DNA of 64,000 nt, taken from the NCBI GenBank assembly GCA_003223515.1, contig QHVI01000014.1:86891-150890 (forward strand), given 5' to 3'. Every line of letters starts with the position of its first letter. The stretch's first letter is position 1. Of the stretch, positions 37,501 through 49,500 are shown piece by piece. The DNA is from Candidatus Angelobacter sp. Gp1-AA117. Lineage in GTDB: Bacteria; Acidobacteriota; Terriglobia; Terriglobales; Acidobacteriaceae. Both the position numbers and the translations under genes were made by a program. Below the pieces are notes generated by a model. That model saw only the letters and a program-made list of their open reading frames with translations, made no database searches and was not told the DNA's origin.

Positions 37501-40500
37501 TAGGGTGGATGGAAGGCCGGATGAAATGACGTTCCCCGGCACATGGCTGAATATCTCTCCAGCACTTCCTGAAGGACAAGCGCCATGCTCCAGCCATCAA
37601 GAAGGAGATGATGGGAAGTCCAGATGAACTCAAAGCGTCCCGGGCCAAGTTGAACCAGCGTGAAGCGCATGAGCAGGGGGCTACCCAAATCGAATCCCTG
37701 CTGCACATCAGCACGGCTCAATTCTTCGAGGCGTTGTTGCTGACCGGCGAACGAGGGCCTCCAATCGTGAATGATGAATGGCGCGCTGGCAGATGCATGG
37801 ACGATCTGCAGCGGCTCCTCGAATCCTTCCCAGACAAAACCAGTGCGCAGGGCAGGATGATAGTTAATGGTCTGCTGCCAGGCCTGCTGAAAAATTTCGC
37901 CACTGACCCTGCCCCATAAAGTGCAGCTTATTTGCTCAACGTATGTGCCTGACCTGGAGCCATCGTAGAGCGTATGGAAGAGCAGGCCCTGCTGGACTGG
38001 CGAGAGAGGGTAAACATCAGAAATCCAATGGTTGCTGACCAGCAGATCAATCGTGTGCTGGTCCAGGCGTGCCAGCGGAAAATCTGATGGAGTGAAGCCA
38101 CCTGCGCCGGGAGCAGCGCAGTGCTGGATGATCTCCGCCACTTCTGCGACGAAATGATTGGCCAGTAGTTCTATGGTTGTCCGGCGGTGTATCTCCTGGC
38201 TGTAAATCCACTGTACCTGCAGACGGCCCTGGTGGACCCTGGCTTCTACTTCCAGCAGGTGACTGCGCTGATTGTTTGCTCCCCGGCTGCTTTCCTCCAG
38301 CGGCCTTGCTGACCTGAATAATCCCTGTTGCGACAAGACTGCATCGAGCTGTCCCAGGTAGTTGAAGCTGATCTCCGCGCCCGCTTGCCGCTGCAATTGG
38401 CGGGTGCTCTCCGCATCTTTATTTATATAGCGCAGAACCCCGTATCCGATGCCCTGCCCCGGAACCTGCCGCAACTGCTCCTTGATCCTCTTGAGTCTTT
38501 GGCCAATGTCATCGCTTTTTCCTGCAGCCAGCCTCACCGGATAAACAACGGTGAACCAGCCAATGGTGCGCGAGAGATCTATACCCGGTATTACCGATTC
38601 GCGGCCATGGCCTTCCAGGTCAATCAGTAATCTGTGTTTCCCTGACCATCTCTGCCACGCGCCCATCATGGCGGCCAGCAGCACGTCATTGATTTGAGTG
38701 TGGTAGATACCCGGCACATCTTGCAGCAGTTGCCGCGTCTGCTGCTCATCTAATTCGACCTTCACGCAGCCCCGGTCTGCTTCACGGTTGCTGCCTCTGC
38801 CGGTATCTCTTGGCATGTCATCGAAGGTTTGCCGTTCGTCTCCGAGCCAGTACTCCAGTTCTCTTTCGTATCTCCGGGTTTCTGCTGTATCGATCAGCTC
38901 CTCCGCCCACTTCTGATAGGAAGTAGTTTTGGCAGAGAGTCTAATTTCCTTCCCCTCGCGTAGCTGCCGGTATGCAGTCTCCAGATCTTCAAGCAGAATG
39001 CGCCATGACACACCATCTACTGCCAGATGATGAACCACCACGGCGAGCAAGTTTGGTTTTATATAGGCAACGCGCAGCAACGGTCCATGCTCCAGATCAA
39101 GAGCCTTCTGCATTTCTTCAATGACCTGGTTCAGTTGTTGCCCGCCTGCCTCGATGATCTGGAAAAACCGGTTTTCCTCCTGAATTACATTCCATTGGCG
39201 CCAGCCGCCCTGTCCCTTGCTGTAGCGCAGCCGCAATGCATCGTGATGCTCCACCAGCTTCTGCCACGCAAGTTCCAGCCATTGGCTATTCAGTTCCTCA
39301 CCTGCCTCAAGCAGTACTGCCTGGTTGTAGTGGTGAGGCTCGGCAAATTCCTGCTCGAAGAACCACTGCTGGATCGGAGTGAGCGCCACTTCACCCTGTA
39401 CTGCATGTTGGTCCCCGATGTGCGCCGCACTGTGCTCCACCCGTTCGACTACGGCAGCCAGCGCAGCAATGGTTGGGGTTCGCGGAGTCACAGAATCGTG
39501 GCCCGAGCCTGCCTGACCCAGCGCGGGAACAGGCAGGGCTTTCCGGTCTATTTTGCCGCTGGGCAGGAGGGGCATTTTGTCGAGCCAGATAAAGCGCGCG
39601 GGCAGCATGTATTCCGGAAGGCGCTCTTTCAGTTGGCGCTGTAATTCGTTTTGCGCAAAACTGCTGCCAACTACATAAGCAATGAGCTGCTGCTGATACG
39701 CCAGCACAATGGCTTCGCGCACGTCAGGATGCGCGCGTAGAACCGCCTCGATTTCGCCTGGCTCAATGCGGAACCCGCGAATCTTGAGCTGCTGATCGGC
39801 ACGGCCCAGGTATTCGATATTTCCATTGTCGCGGTAACGCGCACGGTCCCCAGTGCGGTACAAGCGTTCACCGGGCAATGGGCTGTGACAATGCGGGGCA
39901 AACTTTTCAGCAGTCAGGGCTGTCTCATGCAGATAACCCCGCGCCAATCCGATACCCCCGATGTAAAGCTCTCCGGCAATACCCACAGGAACCGGCTCCA
40001 TGTCACGATCGAGAATGTAGATCTGGGTGTTGCTGATGGGACGGCCAATGGAAACTGGCAGATGCTGTTCCTCACGACAGCACCGCAGGAAGGTTGAACC
40101 GATTGTCGCCTCAGTCGGACCATACAGGTTGGCCAGTTCGGCAGTGGAACAAGCGAAAAAAGCTTTTTGTAGGTCGCCGGGAAGGACATCACCTCCGCAG
40201 GTGACTTGCCGCAGTTCCTTCAGCAATGAAAATCTCTGGTCCTCAAGCAGCGCCTGAAGCATGGAAGGAACAAGATCAATGGCGGTGATCCTGTTTTCGA
40301 TCAGGAAATCCATGAGGCTGGAGAAATCGAAGTAGTCCATGAGAGGCACAATTGCCAACTGCGCTCCTGCAAGCAGCGGGTAATAGATTTCCAGGAGCGA
40401 GACATCAAAGCTCAGAGAATATTTTTGTGGGACGCGGTCCTGCGAAATAAGCGGAAATGCCGCCTGCATCCAGCGCAGATGGTTGCACAGCGCGCGATGG

Positions 40501-43500
40501 CTGACCATCACGCCTTTGGGCTTGCCGGTCGTTCCGGAGGTGTAGATCACATACGCGAGATTGTCAGGATTTATCTCCACGGCAGGACTGGAGACGGGTT
40601 GCCGGCTGATCTGCTCCCATTCGGAATCTATGCAGACGATTTTTCCATCAGTCGTTTCCATTCCAGCGAGCAGGTCGCTGCTGGTGAGCAGCAACAGGGC
40701 CTGGGTCTCGGCGAGTACAAGGGTTTTGCGTTGGGCGGGCCAGGAACGATCAACCGGTGTGTAGACGCCTCCTGCTTTGAGAATGCCCAGGATTCCAATC
40801 ACCATCTCCAACGAACGTTCGGCGCAAAAAGCTACATAGCTTTCCGTCTCAACACCTGCTGATAGCAGGTAGTGTGCGAGTTGATTGGCGCGCTGATCGA
40901 GTTCGGAGTAGGTCAATTTCCCGGAGCCAAAGGTTACCGCGATTCCGCCCGGAGTCCGCTTTGCCTGCTCTTCAAAGAATGTGTGCATACATTCTTGCGG
41001 TGAAAGCTCGTCATGAGCCTGGTTCCATTCATACAGCAGTTGAAGACGCTCTGCCGGGGTCATCCAGGCAACATCGCCAATGTCCTGGCTCGGAGACGCA
41101 GCCATGCTCAACAGGATGTTTTCGAGATGGCGCAGCATGCGCGCGATACTCGCATCATTAAAACGGCCACGATCATAAGTAATAAGCAGCTTGAGACCCT
41201 GATGCGGCACAGCCGTAAAGGTGAGCGGGTAATTCGTGATCTCAATAGCTTGAACATCTTCAACAACGAGGCCGTTCTTCTGTTCCAGCAAAGAAGCGTC
41301 CAGGGGATAGTTCTCAACCACCACGATGCTTTCGAAAAGCGGCGTACCAGCCGGCATGCCGCTCCACTTTTGCACCTGTAAAAGCGGGGTGTGCTCATAT
41401 TGGGCGAGTGCCGCATGTCTTGTCTGGAATTCGTTGAGCCAGGAGAGCAGAGACTGGTGCGGGTCAATGCAGGCACGCACCGGCAGCGTATTGATGAAGA
41501 GGCCGATCATGTTTTCGATACCGGGCAGGTCTGCGGAGCGGCCGGACAGGGTCAGGCCGAAGACAACATCCTCTTCGCTGCTATAGCGGCTGAGCAGGAT
41601 GGCCCAGGCAGCTTGCAACAGCACGCTGAGAGTAAGCCCGTGCTGCCGGGTCGTGGATTGGAGTTGCGCTGTTCCCTCAGACGAAAATTGGATTTGCTGC
41701 TCGAAAAAGCCGCTATTGTCGTTGCCATGAACTGCCGCAATGGGGGTGGCAGCGGTAAGGCTTTGGAGCGTCTGCCGCCAGTAGCTCTCCGCCACTGAAA
41801 AGTCCTGCTTTTGCAGCCACTGAATGTATTCACTGTAGGAAGGAGCGGGCGGCAAATCAGGCGACGTGCCATGAACCTGTTTTTCATAGACAGCAAATAC
41901 TTCTTTGAACACTAGCGGCAGAGACCATCCATCCAGAATCAGGTGATGAAAAGTGAATAGCGACTTATAAAGGCCGGGAGAGATTTGCACAAACGTGAGG
42001 CGCAGCAGAGGCGCTTGGGAAAGCGTGAATCCGCGCGCACGGTCCGCCGCCAATAATGCCTGGAATTGTTGCTCGTGCTCACTCTCTGGAATTCCATTCC
42101 AATTGTGAAATTCAAATGGCACTTTTGTTGCCGGACACACGTGCTGAAGAGGCTCTTCATCGTGTTCCCACGTAAAAGAGGTGCGCAATACCGGCTGGCG
42201 CTGCACTACCTGTTGCCAGGCGCTCTGAAACGCGCTCATATCCAGAGGGCCACGGAGCATACAAATCAACTGCTGGACGTAAACACCCGACTCAGGCGCA
42301 GACACGGACTCGAACAGCATTCCCTTCTGCGGGGGGGAAAGCGGATACGTTTGCGCCAGCGCTGCATCATCTTTTTTCCCATCGTGCTCAACAATTTCCA
42401 CGTGCTCTGCTGTAGCGGCCAAGGCGGCGATGGTGGGAGCGTCGAACAATTGCCGGGGCGTAATCCGGATTCCCTGCTGCTGAGCGCGGCTCACTACTTG
42501 CAGGCTGATGATCGAGTCGCCGCCCAATTCGAAAAAGTTGTCATGAGTCCCGACTCGTTCCACGCGCAACAGGTCTTTCCAGATTTGCGCGAGCAGCGCC
42601 TCGGTCTCATTTCGCGGATCTTGAGGAGGAGCGCTGGCAGTGAACTCCCATTTCTTCAATGCCTGGCGGTCAGGTTTCCCGCTGGCGGTGAGAGGGATTA
42701 CATCCAGCGGCATGAATGCTGAAGGAACCATATAGCCGGGAAGCCGGTCCTGCAGGTATTGCCGCGAACCGGAAATATCGAATTCCTTGCCCACGGCCGG
42801 AACCACATAGGCAACCAGCAGTTTCTCTCCGCTGTCTTTCTCCTGCACAGCGACGACAGCATCGCGAACTCCGCCATGCTGCTTTAATACTGTCTCGATC
42901 TCCCCAATTTCAATGCGGTAGCCGCGAATCTTGACCTGCTGGTCTTTGCGCCCAACAAATTCCAGTTCCGCAAGCGAATTCCAGCGGCATTGGTCTCCGG
43001 TACCGTAGAGCCGCGCTCCCGGTTCTCCGCTGAATGCATCCGGGACGAAACGCTCTGCGGTCAGATCGGGCTTGCCCGTATATCCGCGCGCCAGGCCTGC
43101 TCCGCCGATGTACAACTCTCCCACCACATCCACAGGTGCAGGCTGCATCTGCGCATCCAGGATATACACGCGCGTGTTGCTGATGGGCCGTCCAATCGGC
43201 GGCAATCCTGTTCCAGCTTTCTCTACTGTTGCCGCCGTGGCCACCACTGTAGATTCCGTCGGCCCATAGTGATTCACGACCTCAACGGACCAATTCTCCG
43301 GCGGCCGGTGCTGAAGGCGGTCGCCTCCTATCAAAATTGTTCTCAAGCGCTGCGTCTTCCAGCTTTCATGACGCATCAAGGCTTCTGCCAGAGGCGTGGG
43401 CAGAAAGGCAATGGTGACTTCTTTCTCGGCCAGCCAGTCATGAAGCTTTTCAGCGGAAATTCTTTCTTCTTCAGCGGCGATCTCGAGGCCGGCGCCTGCG

Positions 43501-46500
43501 GCCAGATAAGGCCATGTCTCCCATACTGAGGCATCGAATCCTACACCTGCTACCTGGCTGCCGCGATCTTGCGGCGTAATTCCATATCTGCGCTGATGCC
43601 AGCACACCAGGTTCAACAGCCCACCATGTTCGACCTCCACGCCTTTAGGCCAGCCTGTGGAGCCTGAGGTGTAGATCACATAAGCTAACTGCCTCGGTTC
43701 GATTTTGTATTCCGGATTCCGCCGCGACTCGCGCCGCAGCACTTCCTTCTCCTCTTCTACGCAGAGCAACTGCACCTGTTCAAGTCCGCTCAGTTTCTCG
43801 CGACTGCTGCGGTCGGCGATGACTACTTGTGCCCGGGAATCTCTACTCTGGAATTGAAGCCGCTCGGCGGGGTGCTCACGGTCCAGTGGTATATAGGCTG
43901 CCGAAACTTTCAACACTCCGAGTTGCGCGGCAACCATCTCCGCGCCGCGCTCCATGCACACAGCCACACGCGACTCGGCCTGTACTCCCAATTTCCGCAG
44001 GCGGTGCGCCCATTGATTCGCAAGCTCATTGAGTTCCTGATAACTCACCTCCTGGTTCTGATCTCGCACTGCAAGCGCCTGAGGACGGAGCGCTGCTTGT
44101 CTTTCAATCATCTGGACAATGGTTGTGTCCTGCGGAATTTCTTGCCGGGTCTGGTTCCATTCGAGCAGCACCTGCCGGCGTTCTTGCCCGGTAAGTACAT
44201 CGAGAGCGCCCACGGCGGTACGTGGTGAATGTTCCAGGGCTTCCACCAGAGACATCAAAGCGGTGTGCATGAATTCGCACAGGCGGAGGGGGCCGATTGC
44301 GCCGGGGGCCTGCGCAGTCATGTGGAAAGCCTCTCCGGGATCATCAAGGGAAAGAATGAAGGGATAATTGCTGCGTTCTTCGCTGTAAAGCCACTCGATG
44401 CCTGGGGCGATCCGGTCCTTTTTGTTCATCGCAGGCTGAAAACTGCTGTGGCGATAATTCAGCAGCGCCGTAAACAGCGGCATGGGCGCAGGCACTGCGC
44501 TGCAACTCTGGGCCAGTGTTAACGGAGCATGCTCATGGCGCAGCAGATCAGCCAACAGAGCATGTGTTCGCTGCACACTTGCGCGTACTCCCTCTTCTCC
44601 GATACGAACACGCATGGGCAGCGTGTTAATGAATGGCCCAAGCATCCGGCCAGCTTCGCCGCTATGCATTCGGCCAAACAACACTGTGCCAAAAATTACA
44701 TCTGTTTTCCCCGACAACCTGGAAAGCACCATTGCCCAGGCCAGATGGAACAGACTGGCTGCATTTGTACCCAGCCCACGCGCGGCCTTGCGAATCCGTT
44801 GCGCCAGAGAATCGCTGAGTTGGAAATGGGCCTCTTCCAGAGCGGCGGTGCCACCACGCATTTGCAGAATTCCAAACAGGGCGGTCGGCTCCTCAACATC
44901 GGCCAGCATCTGCCGGAAGAAATCTTCATGGTCTTCCTGCCTGCTTCCCAACCGCGCCTGCGCAACCAGGCTGCGAAATGGAAGTGGCGCAGGCAATGCC
45001 CAGCCTTGCCCTGCCATCAGGACTTGGATCTCCTGAAGCATGGTTTGCAGCGAGGTGTTGTCGCCAATCAGATGATGGGCCAGCTTCACCATCAGCCAGC
45101 AGTCATGAGCGGCATCGTAAACGACATAAATGCGCAGCAGAGGCGCGTGCCGCACGTCAAGCCGGAATGTACGCGGATGAAAGCGTTCATACAATTGCCT
45201 GGTTGCGTCACCAGCCGCAAGATCGAGTCCAATCTCTTTCACCGGCAATTGGGCTTTACGCTGCACCACCTGTACCGGCTCTGGCAGACCTTCCCACAAC
45301 ACGCAGGTGCGCAGGATGTCATGGCGATCAACGACAACCTGTAATGCGTTCAGGTAGCTGTCAAGACGCCCGCGATGATCGAAACTCAGCAGCACGAACA
45401 CTACATATGCATCGCTCTGTTGGTCCATTACATGATGGAAGAAGATGCCGTGCTGCAGCGGCGTCAGCGGATAGATGTCCTGCACGTTGGCTGCGCCACC
45501 GGGAATGTTGTCAACAATGCGCTTGATCTCGGCAGGGCTGAGCGCGATGAGCGGCAGCATCTCCGGAGTAATGGCTTCACAGTTTGGCGGAATCAGGTTG
45601 GGTGGAACCTCGGCCAGCTTGCTTCCTCTGTTTGCAGTCGCAGCCAGTTCCGCCAGAGAGTGCGTGGCAAATATTGCCTGTACGTCTGCTGACAATCCGC
45701 TTCGCCGCATGCGGTCAATCAAGGTCATCGCCAGCAGAGAGTGTCCGCCTAGCGCAAAGAAATTGTCGTGACGTCCAACACGCTCAACCCGGAGCAGATC
45801 GGCCCAGATCGCGGCAATGGTGATTTCAGCGCTGCCCAGTGGCGCCTCATATGTGCGGGCAGCATAGGCCTCGAATGTGGGGGCAGGTAAAGCTTTACGA
45901 TCCAGCTTACCGCTGGAAGTAAGCGGCAGCGATTGCATCTGCACATAAGCGGATGGAACCATGTACTCCGGCAGGCGTGAAGACAGATAGGCGCGCAGCT
46001 CTTCAGCACCTGGATCGGGAGCGCCCGTATTCACGGCGTAATAAGCGATCAGTGGCTCACCAGCCAGAACTGCACATTCGCGCACCGAAGAGTGCCCGGC
46101 AAGGCAGGCTTCAATTTCGCCAAGCTCGACGCGAAAACCGCGAATTTTGATCTGGAAGTCATTGCGTCCCAGGAACTCAATGGTTCCGTCTGCACGCCAG
46201 CGCGCCAGGTCTCCGGTGCGATACAGCCGCGCGCCTGCATGTCCGGAAAACGGATCGGGGATAAACCTCTCTGCAGTCAGATCGGCGCGCCCCCAGTAGC
46301 CACGCGCCAGGCCCACTCCACCGATATGTAATTCTCCGGTAATGCCTGCCGGTACGGGTTGCAGATGTGTGTCGAGGATGTAGAGCTGGATATTGGCAAT
46401 AGGCTTGCCGATGGGAACAGTCCGCCGCTCCATCGGTTTTGGACATGCCCAATAGCTCACATCAATCGAAGCTTCCGTCGGGCCGTACAGGTTGTGCAAA

Positions 46501-49500
46501 TCTGCGGATGAGCGCCTCTGGAACTCCTGTACCAGGTGGACAGGCAGGGCTTCTCCGCTGGAAATCACCCGCTGGAGAGTGCTGCATTCCTCAACTCCAG
46601 GTTCCTGCAGGAAGACCTGCAACATCGAAGGCACAAAATGTACGGTGGTGATCTTCTCCCGCTGGATGGTTTCCACCAGATACTGGCTGTCCTTATGTCC
46701 TTCAGCGCGAGCTACTACCAGACAGGCTCCGTACATAAGCGGCCAGAAGAACTCCCACACCGACACATCAAAGCCAAACGGGGTCTTTTGCAATACCCGG
46801 TCTGTTTCGTCGAGTCTGTAAGCCTCCTGCATCCACTGCAACCGGTTCAGCAGCCCGCGATGCACGCTCATCACTCCCTTGGGCTGTCCAGTTGAGCCTG
46901 AAGTGTAGATCAGATATGCCAGGTTCTCCCCGGTCACCCCACATTCCGGCGCTTCCCTGCTCTCATGACTGATGGTCTCCCATTGCTCTTGCAGGCTGAT
47001 CACGCGCGTGTGTTCGCTTATTTGCGTCAGCTTCTCTGTGAGTTGGCTCGCCACCAGCAGCACGCTGGCTTGAGCATCGTGGAGCATGTAGCTCAGCCGT
47101 TCAGCCGGATAGCTTGAATCGAGAGGCACATAAGCTCCACCAGCTTTGAGAATAGCCAGCAGGGCAATTACCAATTCAGCGCTGCGCTCCATGCACACGC
47201 CCACCCGAACCTCCGGCCCTACTCCCAACTTTTGCAGGAAATGGGCAAGCTGGTTAGCATGCTCGTGCAGTTCGCAGTATGTCAGTTGTCTTCCCTCAAA
47301 TATCACTGCTGGATTGTGTGGCGTTTTTTGTGCCTGCTGTTCCAGCAACTCCAGGATGGTTGGATATGCGAAATACTCGCGCCTGGTCTGGTTCCAGTCG
47401 AACAAGACTTGCCGGTGCTCTTCCTCGTCCAACAGCGAAATTTCAGAGATCGACCGCGCCGGATCAGCCAATGCTCCTTGCAGCAACTGCTGGAAGTGAT
47501 GCATCATGCGTTCAACAGTGGCTTCCTCAAACAAATCGGTGTTGTATTCAAACGAAGCCGTGATCGACTCGCCGCTTTCGGCCATCGCCACGGTGAGGTC
47601 GAACTGGGCAATGCCTTGCTCCAGCGGCGCCGCTTCCAGACGCAGATCGCCCAACTGCATCTCGGTTCCCGGCGAGCCTAACGCCAGCATCGCGAGGTCC
47701 TGATCGGGAAGCATACTGGTCTTCTGGAACACAAACATGGCTTGGAACAAAGGCGAACGGCTCAAGTCGCGCTCTGGCTGTAGCCGCTGCACCAGAGTGG
47801 CCAACGGAAAGGCTTGATGCTCGAGTGCTTCAAGAACCACGCGGCGCGCCTGGCTGATGATCTGCTCAAATGCCGGTTCGCCGGAGAAATCCATGCGGAT
47901 GACCACCGGATTCACGAAATATCCGACGACTCCGGCAAACTCCCGCTGGCTGCGGCCTGTGGCAGGCGTTCCCACCAGCACATCGTCCTGGCCGGTATAG
48001 CGGTGCAGAAACATCTCAAATACTGCGACCAGCAGAGTGTAGAGGGTCGTGTTATGGCTGCGTGCCATGGACTTGAGCTTGCGCGTCAGTCCGGCATCAA
48101 GCATGGCGAATTTTGTTGCGCCTCTATAGCTTTGGATTGCGGGCCGCGGAAAATCAGCGGGCAAATCCAGGAACGGAAGTTCGCCTCCTAATTGCTTCTG
48201 CCAATATTGCCATTGGCGCTCGCCTTCTTCGCCCTCGAGGAATTCTTCTTCCCATCTGATATAGTCCCGGTATTGAACAGAAAGCGGCGGCAGCTTTGCC
48301 GGGGTGTTTCTGATTTCTGCCGTGTAGATTTCAGACAACTCGGTCAGGAGCAGCCCCAAAGACCACAGATCAGCCACAATATGATGTAGCGCCAGCAATA
48401 GCCGATGATCATCCTCTGAGCACCGGAACAGGTAAACCTTGAAAAGAGGGCCGCTGGATAAATCAAAAGGCTGGCGGGCGGCTTCTGCAACACGCTTCTG
48501 CAACAAATCAGAATTCCAATCAGAAGCGTCTTCTTCAACGAAGAAAATAGTAACGTGCTCGCGGACTTCCTGTACCGGCTGGCCATCTATCAGCGTGAAC
48601 ACAGTACGTAGCGAGGCATGACGATCAATTAACAGTTGGAAGGCACGGCGAAGGGCCTCTGAATCAATTTCCCCTTTGAGGCGCAATGCACGGACAATGT
48701 GATACGCGCGGCTCTCAGGCGCGAGTTGCTGCAGAAACCACAACGCCTGCTGGCCCTGGGACAATGGATATTGTTTTGGAGGTTCAACACTTCTGGTAAT
48801 TCCTGTATCAGAGTTTTCAAGCGAAATCTGGCCCAGCGCTGCAACCAGATAATCTGCCAGTTGCGCTATGTCCCAGCCTTCCAGTAAAAAACTTTGCGAG
48901 AGCCGGATTCCCAGGGCGGTTTCAATGCTATGTGAAAGTTCCAGTGCCGCCAGAGAATCAAGGCCGAACTGGTAAACCGGATCCTCGGAATTGATTTCAG
49001 CAATGTCTCTCCTCAGCTTCGTGGCCAAAATCTTCCGCAACCATAGTTGCAGCGAACCCGAAGTCAGCTCATCCGGACGCTTGTATTCTGCAGCTTCTGC
49101 TTCGGGCTCGCGCCATTCCGCAAGCGCTTTGAAGCTGCCTTCCAAAAACATCTGCCGGCAAAGGTGACGCTGCACCTTTCCGCTGGAAGTTCTGGGCACG
49201 GCCCCGGGTTTCAGCAACAGGATGGCATGCGGCTGGATTTCATGTTCTTTTGCTACCGCCTGATGAATCCCGGCTGTTATCCGGCTGAAAACATTTGAGT
49301 GTTGCGCATCGATCTCCTGCACAAGCGCGAGCTTCTCTTCAGTTCCGATCGCCACGGAAAAAGCAGCGCCGGTCATTCCGTGCAGCACTGAATGGCATTG
49401 CTGCACAGTCAACTCGATGTCCTGCGGATAATGATTGCGTCCACGGATGATGATCAGGTCTTTCAGACGTCCTGTAACAAACAGCTCACCTTCCTGAATA

